Below, in pieces: positions 19,738 through 28,680 of a stretch of 64,000 nucleotides of DNA. Origin of the DNA: Sphaerisporangium fuscum (GTDB lineage: Bacteria; Actinomycetota; Actinomycetes; Streptosporangiales; Streptosporangiaceae); contig NZ_JAHDTF010000004.1 in assembly GCF_018531465.1 (NCBI RefSeq), positions 124,001 through 188,000 on the forward strand. The letters are read 5' to 3'. The stretch's first letter is position 1. Every line of letters starts with the position of its first letter. A program made the position numbers and the translations under genes. The notes under the pieces were generated by a model. The model was not told the origin of the DNA, did no database searches, and saw only the letters and a program-made list of their open reading frames with translations.

Positions 19738-20144
19738 TGCGCACACTGGCGGAGAACGACATCGAACTCGGAGCGGCCCTGCCTCCCCTGCGCGTCGAGC
19801 TGACCCCGACGACGGTCATCTCGACCGCGCTGGCCACCCGGGACTTCACCCCGGTGCACCACGACGTCGAGCGGGCACGGGCCCAGGGCTCCAAGGACAT
19901 CTTCCTGAACATCCTCACCACGATGGGGCTGGTCGAGCGGTACGTCACCGACTGGGCAGGCCCCGAGGCGCTGGTCAGGGGCATCAACGTCCGGCTGGGC
20001 GTCCCCGCGTACGCCGGCGACACCCTCACCTTCAGCGGGACGGTCACCTCCCGCGACGGCGGCGAGGTGACGGTCGCGGTACGCGGCACGGTCAGCCTCG
20101 GCGACCACGCCACCGGCACCGTCCGCCTGTTCCTCCCCACCTGA
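19737..20144 (+). CDS. chsH1: ChsH1-like MaoC enoyl-CoA hydratase subunit
   Basis: A 135-residue single hot-dog MaoC protein. It keeps the catalytic pair Asp36 and His41 in RDFTPVHHD, in contrast to the silent MaoC half of ChsH2. Together they would hydrate the unsaturated 22-carbon steroid-CoA made by ChsE1-ChsE2. ATG 19737 overlaps the preceding TGA (TGATG), implying coupled, equimolar synthesis. Confidence 0.9.
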   Translation: MRTLAENDIELGAALPPLRVELTPTTVISTALATRDFTPVHHDVERARAQGSKDIFLNILTTMGLVERYVTDWAGPEALVRGINVRLGVPAYAGDTLTFSGTVTSRDGGEVTVAVRGTVSLGDHATGTVRLFLPT

Positions 20145-20160
20145 CCGGAAGAGGTACCGC

Positions 20161-21336
20161 GTGCACTCGCTTTCCCGGCGTACGGCCATCGCCGGCATCG
20201 GCGCCACCGACTTCTCCAAGGACTCCGGCCGCTCGGAGCTCCAGCTCGCCGCCGAGGCCGTCCTCGCCGCGCTCGACGACGCCGGCCTGTCGCCGTCCGA
20301 CGTGGACGGCCTGGTCACCTACACGCAGGACGCCAACCAGGAGATCGGGGTGGCGCGTGAGGTGGGCATCGGCGACCTCACGTTCTTCTCCCGCGTGCAC
20401 TACGGGGGAGGCGCGGCCTGCGGGACCGTGCTGCAGGCCGCGATGGCCGTCGCGACGGGGACGGCCTCCACGGTGGTCTGCTACCGGGCGTTCAACGAGC
20501 GGTCGGGACGAAGGTTCGGCCAGCCGGACGCCCGGCTCGGCGGCGAGCCGTCCTCGCAGGGCCTGGAGATGAGCTGGCACGTGCCGTACGGGCTGATGAC
20601 CCCCGCCGCGTGGGTCGCGATGTTCGCCCGGCGGTACATGCACACCTACGGCGTGACCTCGGAGGACTTCGGCAGGGTGGCCGTGGCGATGCGGCGCCAC
20701 GCCGCCACGAACCCGGCGGCGTGGTTCCACGGGCGTCCCATCACGCTGGAGGAGCACCAGCGGTCGAAGTGGATCGTGGAGCCGCTGCACCTGCTGGACT
20801 GCTGCCAGGAGAGCGACGGCGCCGTGGCCCTCGTCGTCACCTCCGCCGAGCGGGCGCGGGACCTGCGGCGGCCCCCGGCGATCATCACGGCGGCGGCGCA
20901 GGGCTCGGGGGCCGGGCAGATGATGATGACGAGCTTCTACCGGGACGACATGTCGGGTCTGCCGGAGATGGGGGTCGTGGGGCGCGGCCTATGGGAGATG
21001 TCGGGAATGTCGGTTGCAGACATCCAGACGGCGATCCTGTACGACCACTTCACGCCGTTCGTACTGATGCAGCTGGAGGAACTGGGATTCTGCGGCAGGG
21101 GCGAGGCCAAGGACTTCGTCGCCGACGGCGGCATCGAGATCGACGGCCACCTCCCGGTCAACCCGCACGGCGGCCAGCTCGGCGAGGCGTACATCCACGG
21201 CATGAACGGCATCGCCGAAGCCGTCCGCCAGATCCGCGGCACCGCCGCCAACCAGGTCCCCCACGTCCAGAACACCCTCATCACCGCAGGCACCGGCGTC
21301 CCCACCAGCGGCCTGATCCTCTCCAAACACCCCTGA
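20161..21336 (+). CDS. ltp2: Ltp2-like thiolase-fold steroid aldolase
   Basis: A 391-residue SCP-x-type thiolase homologue matching Ltp2, which performs the retro-aldol cleavage giving androstenedione-type ketone and propionyl-CoA. Seen are RRTAIAGIGATDFSKDSGR, VHYGGGAACGTVLQAAMAVA, the tyrosine region ILYDHFTPFVLMQLEELGFC and VNPHGGQLGEAYIHGMNGI. As in this family, it lacks normal thiolytic cysteine usage and needs the DUF35 domain of ChsH2. GTG 20161 is preceded by GGAAGAGG. It is the last gene of the operon. Confidence 0.9.
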   Translation: MHSLSRRTAIAGIGATDFSKDSGRSELQLAAEAVLAALDDAGLSPSDVDGLVTYTQDANQEIGVAREVGIGDLTFFSRVHYGGGAACGTVLQAAMAVATGTASTVVCYRAFNERSGRRFGQPDARLGGEPSSQGLEMSWHVPYGLMTPAAWVAMFARRYMHTYGVTSEDFGRVAVAMRRHAATNPAAWFHGRPITLEEHQRSKWIVEPLHLLDCCQESDGAVALVVTSAERARDLRRPPAIITAAAQGSGAGQMMMTSFYRDDMSGLPEMGVVGRGLWEMSGMSVADIQTAILYDHFTPFVLMQLEELGFCGRGEAKDFVADGGIEIDGHLPVNPHGGQLGEAYIHGMNGIAEAVRQIRGTAANQVPHVQNTLITAGTGVPTSGLILSKHP

Positions 21337-21360
21337 CAACCTCCCCACACCGGCCCCCCA

Positions 21361-21419
21361 TCACCGCCCCCTTCCCCTCACCGCCCCCTTCCCCTCACCG
21401 GCCCCTTCCCATCACCGGC
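21361..21419. repeat. 17-bp C-rich tandem repeat, about 3.5 copies
   Basis: Unit TCACCGCCCCCTTCCCC occurs twice exactly (21361-21377, 21378-21394), a third time with two changes (21395-21411) and in part after that. It lies directly downstream of ltp2. The strand bias could slow polymerase or form structure; no gene is seen in it. Confidence 0.8.
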
Positions 21420-21482
21420 CCGGCCCTTGCCGGTTCGATCGTCCTAGCGATTGCCCGTCCGGCGTCGCCCCGTCGGCCTCCC

Positions 21483-21575
21483 CCGGTGTTCCAGGCGTCT
21501 TGTGAGGGCGCCGAGGCGGTGGGGTGGTGGTCGGCGGTGCCGGCGCCCCTTTACGGCGGGGAGGCCGGCACTCGC
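21483..21575. repeat. Direct repeat copy 1 (about 93 bp)
   Basis: Begins CCGGTGTT and continues through GGCGTCTTGTGAGG to GGCACTCGC. The last 82 bases match the second copy at 21608-21689 with two substitutions. There is no flanking transposase. Both copies lie between ltp2 and the convergent sigma-like gene. Confidence 0.85.
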
Positions 21576-21595
21576 TCTTGCCCGGCCGATTTCCT

Positions 21596-21689
21596 CCGGT
21601 GTTGCATGGCGTCTTGTGAGGGCGCCGAGGCGGTGGGGTGGTGGTCGGCGGTGCCAGCGCCCCTTTACGGCGGGGAAGCCGGCACTCGC
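21596..21689. repeat. Direct repeat copy 2 (about 94 bp)
   Basis: Second copy, 114 bases downstream of the first and one base longer near its left end. It ends only a few bases from the stop of the convergent sigma-like gene. Nearly identical copies suggest recent duplication or selection; the function is unknown. Confidence 0.85.
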
Positions 21690-21693
21690 GGGG

Positions 21694-23841
21694 TCAGTGG
21701 GTGATGAACGTGCCCATGGAGAAGAAGACGAGCAGGGCTATCGCCACGCACAGGAGCAGTCCGCCCAGTTCCCAGAGCCAATCGTAGTGGTGTTCACCCA
21801 GCTTGATCGGCTTGAGGCGCTTATGCCGGCGGGGACGGGAGGACCATGGCTTCGCCGCCGGTTCCGCCGGCATCTCCTCCGCGGCTTCCGCCACCTCCGA
21901 CCCGGCGGACCCGGCCGATCCAGCCGATCCGGTCGTGACGATCGCCGGCGTCATCAGGCCGGGGTCGGTGTCCGCCAGCGGGTCCGGACGGTAGGTCGCC
22001 GAGCCCGCCTCCTGCCCGAACGCCCCGAAGGTCGCGGAGGCCCCGGAGGTGCCGGGAGTCCCGGAGGTGCCAGAGGTGCCGGGAGTCCCGGAGGTGCCGG
22101 ACGTGCCGGGAGTCCCGGAGGTCGCGGAAGTGCCGGACGTCCCTTCGGGGGCCTGCACGTCCTCCGAGCGGGCGGCTTCCGTTGTGGCGGGGACAGTGGG
22201 TGCCGCCTCCTGCGCCCGAGGCGTGCCCCTTCGTGAAGGAGGCGGGAGTTCCACCAGGGCGTTCGACCACGCGTCCTGAGGACCGAGCTCCACCAGGTTG
22301 CTCGGCCACCCGTTCGGTGATTCCATCCACGCGGGGGAGGAAACCTGACCGGAGGGTGGCTGCTGCTCGGGTGACGGTTCGTCAGTGGCCGGCACGGGTT
22401 CCGCCGCCGACGGCTTGGGTGCCGACCGGCGCTTCAGCACCGCACCCGCGGCGGCGACGAGCTTCGCCAAGGCGCTCCGCTTCTCTCCCGACGCCTCCGA
22501 GCCTGGAACGACGGCGGGTGCCTTGAAGCCCGGCACAACGGCGGACGCTTCGAAGCCCGGCACGACAGCGGGCGTCGCCGCGCTGGGAATGACAGCGGGC
22601 GCCTCGAAGCCGGGCACGACGGGGAGCGCGTCCGGGCCCCGGGTTCCGGTGTCCCTCTGAGAGAGGGGAGCGGCCGGCGGCATGTCCTGACGCCACGGTC
22701 GCCCGGCGCCGTTCGCCGGTACGTCCGAACCGAGCCACGCCTCGGGGGCCGGGGGCTCCTCGTGGTGGGAGGCCGGGACGTCGTCGGCGGTGGCCGGTGC
22801 CGTCGCGTGCTTTGACCGGTCGGGGCGGGGGAAGGCGAAGGTGCGCTGGAGGGTGGGCCAGTGGCCGGTGGACAGGGCACGGCGGAAGGGCGAGACCTTC
22901 TCGGCGAGCGACCCCTCGCTGACCCGTCCCTCGGCCGAAGATCCCTCGCGGCCCCGCCTCTCGGCCGGCGTTTCCTTGCGGGCCCGCTTCTCCGTCGGTG
23001 AAGCCCCGCGGCTGTGCTCCTCGGCGAGCGACTCCTCGCGGGCCCGTTGCCTCTCGGCGAGCATCGGCATCGGTTCGGTCGTGGCCTCGTGCTTGGACCT
23101 GCGGCCTCGCCGGGCGGGTGGCGACACCTCGGCGTTCGTCACGCGCTCGGGGCCGCCGGAGGGCAGCGGCCACTGCGGCGTGATGGGCCAGAGCCGGTCG
23201 CCCTCCGGCCGTACGGCGGCGCCGGCCGCGGGTCTGTCGTCGGGGATCCTGCTCAGGACGCGTGCCCGCAGCCCCGGCGACGGCGCGCGCCAGGGCAGGC
23301 GGGCCAGGGCGTACTCGGGCCGCGCGGTCAGCAGCGTCTCGTACACCTGCGCCGCCTGTGCCGGCACCCGGCCGGCGGCGCGGGCGGAGGCGACCGCCGA
23401 GGTGAGGGAGTGGGTGAAGCGCTGGCGGCCGCTCACCACGAGGTCCTCGGCGGTGTCGGCCGCCACGTCGAGCACCCAGGCCAGCTCGACCGTGTCGAGC
23501 CCGCAGACGGCCGACAGCAGCAGCACCTCGCGCTGGTGGGGACGGATCTCGCGGAAGACGCGTTCGATCAGCGCCACGGCCGGGTCGGCGTCGGGGTCCA
23601 CCGCGGGAAAGGAGTAGGCGACGTCCCGGCGGTAGATCTCGCGGCGCGCGAGGGCGTACAGCGCGGCGCGCGGCGGCTCCAGGGCCGGGACGTTGGCGAG
23701 AACGGCGGTCAGGGCGTCGGCGGCGGAGGCGGTGTCGCCGAGCTGGTCGTGGCAGTACGCGAACAGGCCCGCGGCGTGACGGTCGTAGAGCTCTGCGACC
23801 AGCTCGGACCTCGATCGCTGGTCGATGAGCGGTTGGGTCAC
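21694..23841 (-). CDS. Large tail-anchored protein with sigma-factor-like N-terminus
   Basis: A 715-residue protein in three parts. Residues 1-165 resemble ECF sigma regions 2 and 4 ([54 protein letters not shown]), but with few basic DNA-contact residues. Residues 200-680 are disordered and repetitive: Glu/Arg-rich EES-type repeats, PAVVPGFEA repeats, and a Gly-Thr-Ser-Pro repeat near 590-625. A hydrophobic helix close to the C-terminus ([16 protein letters not shown]) would anchor it in the membrane with the sigma-like part in the cytoplasm. The function is unknown. GTG 23841 is the start. It could regulate transcription from the membrane or be a non-functional sigma derivative. Confidence 0.75.
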   Translation of the reverse strand: MTQPLIDQRSRSELVAELYDRHAAGLFAYCHDQLGDTASAADALTAVLANVPALEPPRAALYALARREIYRRDVAYSFPAVDPDADPAVALIERVFREIRPHQREVLLLSAVCGLDTVELAWVLDVAADTAEDLVVSGRQRFTHSLTSAVASARAAGRVPAQAAQVYETLLTARPEYALARLPWRAPSPGLRARVLSRIPDDRPAAGAAVRPEGDRLWPITPQWPLPSGGPERVTNAEVSPPARRGRRSKHEATTEPMPMLAERQRAREESLAEEHSRGASPTEKRARKETPAERRGREGSSAEGRVSEGSLAEKVSPFRRALSTGHWPTLQRTFAFPRPDRSKHATAPATADDVPASHHEEPPAPEAWLGSDVPANGAGRPWRQDMPPAAPLSQRDTGTRGPDALPVVPGFEAPAVIPSAATPAVVPGFEASAVVPGFKAPAVVPGSEASGEKRSALAKLVAAAGAVLKRRSAPKPSAAEPVPATDEPSPEQQPPSGQVSSPAWMESPNGWPSNLVELGPQDAWSNALVELPPPSRRGTPRAQEAAPTVPATTEAARSEDVQAPEGTSGTSATSGTPGTSGTSGTPGTSGTSGTPGTSGASATFGAFGQEAGSATYRPDPLADTDPGLMTPAIVTTGSAGSAGSAGSEVAEAAEEMPAEPAAKPWSSRPRRHKRLKPIKLGEHHYDWLWELGGLLLCVAIALLVFFSMGTFITH

Positions 23842-24225
23842 AGCCGTACCTCTGGAATTCTCGTGCGGGCTGGGCGGTTTGGCCTGGCTGAGGAGGATAG
23901 AGGCGGAACTCGGGAGCCAATCATGCCAAGCCTGTCACCGTGCGCGCGTTGATCGATGCCACTTTGATAGATATCGCGAAACTACCAGGAAAGAAGCGGG
24001 ATGACGGCGGACGTTCGATCTTTTGGGGAACCATGACAAGCCGGTAGCACCGGTTGTCGTGGGACAGATAGGTCGTGATCCCCATAGGGTGTGTCGGGAA
24101 AGATCCGTTAGACCCGCGGTCGGATCGTCACCTACCGTGGGGGCTGCCGAGCGGGCGGTGGCCGTACGCAGCCGACTCGACGATTCCGGGCCAAGCGGAC
24201 CCGGCCGAGAAGCACGAGGTCGTGC
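23842..24225. other. 384-bp divergent intergenic region
   Basis: It holds the promoters of the sigma-like gene (minus) and the glycine betaine operon (plus). A short AT-richer stretch at about 23960-23985 stands out. I see no convincing -35/-10 pair, riboswitch or long palindrome. An open frame across 24023-24229 looks spurious. Confidence 0.6.
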
Positions 24226-25278
24226 GTGATCACATTTGAAGGCGTCACCAAGCGTTACGACGACGGGACGGTGGCCGTCGACAATCTCAACCTCCAGGTG
24301 CCGACGGGCGCGATAACGGTGTTCGTCGGGCCCTCGGGCTGTGGCAAGACGACGTCACTGCGAATGATCAATCGCATGATCGACGCCACCGAGGGGCGCA
24401 TTCTCCTCGACGACGAGGACGTCCGCGCCATCGACCCGCCGACGCTGCGCCGGGGCATTGGGTACGTCATCCAGCAGTCGGGCCTGTTCCCGCACCGCAA
24501 GATCGTCGACAACGTCGCCACCGTGCCCTACCTCCTGGGCTGGGACAAGAAGAAGGCGCGCGCCCGGGCCATGGAGCTGCTGGAGCGCGTCGGGCTCGAC
24601 ACCAAGCTGGCCGAGCGGTACCCCTTCCAGCTGTCCGGCGGGCAGCAGCAGCGCGTCGGCGTGGCCCGGGCCCTCGCGGCCGACCCGCCCGTGCTGCTCA
24701 TGGACGAGCCTTTCAGCGCCGTCGACCCGGTCGTGCGCACCAGCCTCCAGGACGAGCTGCTCCGGCTCCAGTCGGAGCTGCGCAAGACCATCGTGTTCGT
24801 GACCCACGACATCGACGAGGCGATCAAGCTGGGCGACACGGTGGCGGTGTTCCGCGTCGGCGGCCATCTCGCCCAGGTGGCCGACCCCGCCACCCTGCTG
24901 GCCGAGCCCGCCGACGACTTCGTCGAGGGCTTCCTCGGCAAGGACCGCGGCATCCGCCGGCTCTCGTTCGTCCCGGCGCGCGGTCTGGCCGTGCGTTCCG
25001 AGCCGGCCGTCCCCGGCTGGAAGGTCGTCCTGGACGACGACCGCCGCCCGCTCGGCTGGTCGTCCGGCAACGGCGCCGCGGACGTCGACCGGCTCATGCC
25101 CTTCGGCACCTTCGACCTGGAGAACGACTCCCTGCGCGCCGCCCTCGACGCCGCGCTGCTCGCCCCGTCCGGTTGCGCGATCGCGGTGGACGGCGAGGGC
25201 AGGTTCACGGGTGTGGTGACCCGGCAGGCCCTGGACGAGGCGCTGGCGCGGGCGACGGGGGCGGTCTCCGATGGGTGA
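24226..25278 (+). CDS. Glycine betaine/carnitine/choline ABC transporter ATP-binding protein
   Basis: A 350-residue OpuCA/ProV-type ATPase: Walker A GPSGCGKTTSLRMINRM, Q-loop YVIQQSGLFPHRKI, signature LSGGQQQRVGVARAL, Walker B VLLMDEPFSAVDP and switch FVTHDIDEAI. The C-terminal 110 residues are a CBS-like domain ending in CAIAVDGEGRFTGVVTRQALDEAL, which in relatives senses ionic strength. GTG 24226 follows GAGGT. It is first in a four-gene osmoprotectant operon. Confidence 0.92.
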   Translation: MITFEGVTKRYDDGTVAVDNLNLQVPTGAITVFVGPSGCGKTTSLRMINRMIDATEGRILLDDEDVRAIDPPTLRRGIGYVIQQSGLFPHRKIVDNVATVPYLLGWDKKKARARAMELLERVGLDTKLAERYPFQLSGGQQQRVGVARALAADPPVLLMDEPFSAVDPVVRTSLQDELLRLQSELRKTIVFVTHDIDEAIKLGDTVAVFRVGGHLAQVADPATLLAEPADDFVEGFLGKDRGIRRLSFVPARGLAVRSEPAVPGWKVVLDDDRRPLGWSSGNGAADVDRLMPFGTFDLENDSLRAALDAALLAPSGCAIAVDGEGRFTGVVTRQALDEALARATGAVSDG

Positions 25279-25936
25279 CACCGAGCCGCTGATCCGCTGG
25301 GACTGGATCGGCAGGAACTGGCCGAACATCCAGCACCTTCTCGTCGACCACGTGATCATGGCGCTGGTGCCGGTGATCCTCGGCCTGGTCGTCGCCCTGC
25401 CGCTGGGCCTGGCGAGCGCGCGCTGGCGGGTGCTCTACCAGCCCACCGTCGGCCTGATGAACGTCGTCTACTCTCTGCCGTCGCTGGCGGTGTTCATCGT
25501 CCTGATCCCGCTGACCGGCCTCGCCGAGCAGACGACGGTGATCATCCCGTTGACGTTCTACTCCCTCGCTGTGCTGATCCCGGCCGTGGTGGACGGCCTC
25601 GGCGCGGTCCCCGACCACGTGCGCCAGTCGGCCGTGGCCATGGGATTCGGCCAGATGCGGCGGCTGCTGCAGGTCGAGCTGCCCATCGCCGTGCCGGTGG
25701 TGCTGGCGGGCCTGCGGGTGGCGACGGTCTCCAGCATCAGCCTCGTCAGCGTGGGCGCGCTGATCGGCCGCGGCGGCCTCGGTTACCTGTTCATCGACGG
25801 GTGGCAGCGCCAGTTCTACACGCCGATCATCGTCGGCATCGTGCTCGTCGTGGCGCTCGCCGTGCTCGCCGACGGACTCCTCGTCCTCGCGCAGCGCCTG
25901 CTGACGCCGTGGGCCCGCGCCAGGAGGACCGCGTGA
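25271..25936 (+). CDS. Glycine betaine-type ABC permease 1
   Basis: A 221-residue inner-membrane permease (BPD_transp_1) with five to six hydrophobic segments and the EAA loop around VRQSAVAMGFGQMRRLLQVELPIAVPVVLAGL. It overlaps the ATPase gene by eight bases. In OpuC-like systems two different permeases form the channel; the partner is the next gene. Confidence 0.9.
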   Translation: MGDTEPLIRWDWIGRNWPNIQHLLVDHVIMALVPVILGLVVALPLGLASARWRVLYQPTVGLMNVVYSLPSLAVFIVLIPLTGLAEQTTVIIPLTFYSLAVLIPAVVDGLGAVPDHVRQSAVAMGFGQMRRLLQVELPIAVPVVLAGLRVATVSSISLVSVGALIGRGGLGYLFIDGWQRQFYTPIIVGIVLVVALAVLADGLLVLAQRLLTPWARARRTA

Positions 25937-26604
25937 ACTGGCTGATCGACTTCTTCGGTGACTCCGCCAACTGGTCGGGTTCGGGCGGCATCCCCGTCCG
26001 GCTCCTGGAGCACATCGAGTTCTCGCTGGTCGCCCTGGCCCTGTCGATGCTCGTGGCGATCCCGCTCGGCCTGTTCATCGGCCACAGGCGCAAGGGCGCC
26101 GTCGTGGTGGTGGTCGCGGCCAACGCGGCGCGGGCGCTGCCCACCCTCGGCCTGGTGGTGCTGATCGTGCTGCTGGTCGGGGTGGGGACGACCTGGCCGG
26201 TGCTGGTGCCGCTGGTGGCCCTCGCGATCCCGCCCATCCTGGTCAACACCTACGAGGGCATCCGCGGCGTCGACGAGGACCTGCGCGACGCCGCGTACGG
26301 CATGGGGCTGCGCGGCGGCCAGGTGCTGATGAAGGTGCTCGTCCCGGTGGCGCTGCCGCTGATCCTGCTCGGGCTGCGCATCGCGGCGATCCAGGTGGTC
26401 GCGACGGCCACCGTCGCCGCGTACGTCGGTCTCGGCGGGCTCGGCCGCTACATCATCGACGGGCTCGCGACCAAGGACTTCCCGAGCACGCTGGGGGGAG
26501 CGGTACTGGTGGCGCTGCTGGCGCTGTTCGTGCAGCTTCTTTTCGGCCTGCTGCAGCGCGTGGTCGTCTCCCCGGGGGTGAGCAGGCGCGCCAAGGTCCG
26601 CTAG
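25933..26604 (+). CDS. Glycine betaine-type ABC permease 2
   Basis: A 223-residue permease homologous to the previous one: EAA loop DLRDAAYGMGLRGGQVLMKVLVPVALPLILLGLR, then GLGGLGRYIIDGLATKD. GTG 25933 overlaps the preceding stop (GTGA) and has AGGAGG at five bases, so this start is well supported. It pairs with permease 1. Confidence 0.92.
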   Translation: MNWLIDFFGDSANWSGSGGIPVRLLEHIEFSLVALALSMLVAIPLGLFIGHRRKGAVVVVVAANAARALPTLGLVVLIVLLVGVGTTWPVLVPLVALAIPPILVNTYEGIRGVDEDLRDAAYGMGLRGGQVLMKVLVPVALPLILLGLRIAAIQVVATATVAAYVGLGGLGRYIIDGLATKDFPSTLGGAVLVALLALFVQLLFGLLQRVVVSPGVSRRAKVR

Positions 26605-26642
26605 TGTCTATTACCCCCCGAATTGGAAGGGAATTTTGCAGG

Positions 26643-27563
26643 ATGAGGCGTATCATCACCACCGCGGCGGTCGCCCTCACCGCGGTGTTCACCCTAGGCG
26701 CGTGCGGTGGCGGTGACCCGCTGAGCACCACCTCCAGCGCCAGCGCCGCCCCCAGCGCGTCCGGCTCCGGCGGCGGCGCGAAGGTCGTCGTCGGCTCCGC
26801 CAACTTCCCCGAGAACGTGCTGCTGGCGTCCATCTACTCCCAGGCCTTGCAGGCCAAGGGCGTGCAGGTGGAGGAGAAGTTCAACATCGGCAGCCGCGAG
26901 GTCCTCTACGACCAGGTCAAGAGCGGCGCCCTGACGGTGCTCCCCGAGTACAACGGCGGTCTGCTCAGCTTCCTCGACCCCAAGACCACCGCGGCGAGCA
27001 AGGACGACGTCAACGGCGAGCTGAAGTCGAAGCTCCCCGCGGAGCTGGAGATCCTCGACTCCTCGGCCGCCGAGGACAAGGACTCGCTGTCGGTCACCAA
27101 GGAGACCGCCACCAAGAACAACCTGACCACCATCGAGGACCTCGCCAAGGTCGGCAAGGACTTCGTGGTCGGCGGCCCGCCGGAGTTCAAGAAGCGCCGG
27201 GAGGCCCAGTTCAAGGACGTCTACGGGCTGACGTTCAAGGACTGGAAGCCGACCGGTGACACCACGGCCGACGCCATCAAGAGCGGCGCTGTCCAGGTGG
27301 GCAACGTGTTCACGACCGACCCCAAGATCCTGATCAACGGCCTGGTGTCGCTGGGGGACCCGAAGCACGTCTTCAGCGCCCAGAACGTCACCCCGCTCGT
27401 CAACAAGGCGGGCGCCGACGACACCGTCCGCACGACGTTGAACGCCGTGTCGGCCAAGCTCGACACCAAGACGCTGGGCGACCTGATGAAGCGCGTCGCC
27501 GTCGACAAGGACGACCCGCCGGCCGTCGCGAAGGACTGGCTCACCCAGAACGGCCTGAGCTGA
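26643..27563 (+). CDS. Glycine betaine-type substrate-binding lipoprotein
   Basis: A 306-residue lipoprotein. RRIITTAAVALTAVFTLGAC is the signal with lipobox LGAC, followed by a Ser/Ala/Gly linker and an OpuAC-type binding domain (VVVGSANFPENVLLASIYSQAL; LPEYNGGLLSFLDP; FVVGGPPEFKKR). It captures quaternary-amine osmoprotectants for the two permeases. ATG 26643 places the signal correctly. A strong terminator follows 11 bases after the stop, closing the operon. Confidence 0.92.
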   Translation: MRRIITTAAVALTAVFTLGACGGGDPLSTTSSASAAPSASGSGGGAKVVVGSANFPENVLLASIYSQALQAKGVQVEEKFNIGSREVLYDQVKSGALTVLPEYNGGLLSFLDPKTTAASKDDVNGELKSKLPAELEILDSSAAEDKDSLSVTKETATKNNLTTIEDLAKVGKDFVVGGPPEFKKRREAQFKDVYGLTFKDWKPTGDTTADAIKSGAVQVGNVFTTDPKILINGLVSLGDPKHVFSAQNVTPLVNKAGADDTVRTTLNAVSAKLDTKTLGDLMKRVAVDKDDPPAVAKDWLTQNGLS

Positions 27564-27573
27564 CCCGCGCGTG

Positions 27574-27606
27574 AAGGGCCCCGATCGCGAGCCGATCGGG
27601 GCCCTT
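27574..27606 (+). terminator. Intrinsic terminator after the osmoprotectant operon
   Basis: Fourteen-base perfect stem AAGGGCCCCGATCG, loop CGAGC, and the complementary arm ending CCCTT followed by TTTGCG. It would also serve the convergent CBS gene. Confidence 0.88.
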
Positions 27607-27624
27607 TGCGCTGGGACGGACGGG

Positions 27625-28059
27625 TCAGGCGCTCGCGTAGATGCGGTGGACGAACTCCGCCAGCTTGGTGTCGGGCAGTTCCTTCGCGAGGTCGGCCTCA
27701 CTGATCATGCCGACGAGGCGGTGGTTGGAGATCACCGGCAGCCGCTTGATCCGGTGCTGCTCCATCGCGGTGAGCGCGTCCTCGATGCTGGTGTCGGCGT
27801 CCACCCACACCAGCCCGCCGGCCAGTTCGCCGGCCGTGGTGCGGTCGATGTCCTTGCCCTCCGCGATGCACTTCACCACGATGTCGCGGTCGGTGATGAT
27901 CCCCTTGAGCCGGTCGTCCTCCCCGCAGATCGGCAGCGCGCCGACCCCGAGGTCGCGCATCATCTGGGACGCCCTGCGCAGGCTCTCGTGCTCGCCGACG
28001 CACTCGGCGCCGGCGTGCATCACGTCCTGCGCCCTCTTGCTCTCTCCTGCAGTGGTCAT
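27625..28059 (-). CDS. Tandem CBS-domain protein
   Basis: A 144-residue cytoplasmic protein that is almost entirely a CBS pair: VMHAGAECVGEHESLRRASQMM with GIITDRDIVVKCIAEG, then VDADTSIEDALTAMEQH with LVGMISEADLAKEL. Such stand-alone pairs bind adenine nucleotides and act as stress or energy regulators in actinobacteria. ATG 28059 is chosen as the first Met before the domain. It is divergent from the flavin reductase. Confidence 0.88.
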   Translation of the reverse strand: MTTAGESKRAQDVMHAGAECVGEHESLRRASQMMRDLGVGALPICGEDDRLKGIITDRDIVVKCIAEGKDIDRTTAGELAGGLVWVDADTSIEDALTAMEQHRIKRLPVISNHRLVGMISEADLAKELPDTKLAEFVHRIYASA

Positions 28060-28143
28060 TGATGCCCCCGAAGACTCGATAGCCCTTTCTATGGAGGTAT
28101 ACCCAGGTATGTCCGCTTCCTTCGCGTGGTAGGAGTGGTGACC

Positions 28144-28623
28144 ATGAACGAGTACACCGAGGCGATGAGGCAACTCGTCGCGGGGGTCACCGTGGTCACC
28201 GTGCGTGACGGGCGTGACGACATCGGGACGACCGTCACCACGTTCGCCTCACTGTCCGCCGACCCCCCGATGGTCATGCTCAGCCTCACCTCCTCGGCGT
28301 ACCTGTGCGAGGTGCTGCTGCGCCAGGACCGCTGGGCCGCGAGCCTGCTGTCGGGCGGTCAGGCCGTGGTGGCCAGCCGGTTCGCCACCCCCGGACGTCC
28401 GAGCGCACGCCTGCTGCTCGCCGGCACGCCACACCACCGCGGGACGCACACCGAGGCGTTCGTCGTCGACGGCGGGGTCGCGGCGCTGGAGGCCGAGACC
28501 GCCCGTGTGATCCCCGGGGGGGATCACACGCTGTTCCTCGCGCAGGTCCTCGGCGTCGACTACGTGAACCCCTCGCTCCCGCCGCTGGTACGGCTGCGTG
28601 GCCGGTACCGGGCGACCACCTGA
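28144..28623 (+). CDS. Flavin reductase-like FMN-binding protein
   Basis: A 159-residue split-barrel protein of the flavin reductase (HpaC-like) family: VAGVTVVTVRDG, TTVTTFASLSADPPMVMLSL, then LFLAQVLGVDY. It would supply reduced flavin to a monooxygenase, or reduce flavin generally. ATG 28144 has AGGAG at eight bases. It is followed 56 bases later by the Rrf2 regulator gene; no monooxygenase is adjacent. Confidence 0.85.
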   Translation: MNEYTEAMRQLVAGVTVVTVRDGRDDIGTTVTTFASLSADPPMVMLSLTSSAYLCEVLLRQDRWAASLLSGGQAVVASRFATPGRPSARLLLAGTPHHRGTHTEAFVVDGGVAALEAETARVIPGGDHTLFLAQVLGVDYVNPSLPPLVRLRGRYRATT

Positions 28624-28653
28624 GAAGAAGGCGGGTGGAGGCGCGAAGGCCGG

Positions 28654-28680
28654 AAACCTGGATGTGGTATATCTAGATTA
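28654..28680. promoter_or_regulatory. Promoter/operator motif before the Rrf2 gene
   Basis: AAACCTGGATGTGGTATATC followed by TAGATTA directly abuts the Rrf2 start codon. A closely related sequence lies upstream of the AhpD-like gene. The shared CTGGA....ATATCT.GATT pattern is probably the Rrf2 operator over a promoter. Confidence 0.55.

Noticed and set aside
21360..21690. Possible CRISPR or insertion sequence in the repeat-rich gap
   Set aside because: Repeats are adjoining or only two copies, spacers are not regular, and there are no cas or transposase genes.
21451..22236. Plus-strand frame spanning the intergenic repeats and the sigma-like gene end
   Set aside because: Runs through the 94-bp repeats and antisense to the Gly-Thr-Ser-Pro repeat; composition explains the openness.
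24023..24229. 68-codon frame ending at the glycine betaine ATPase start
   Set aside because: No binding site, no recognisable features, and lies in promoter territory.
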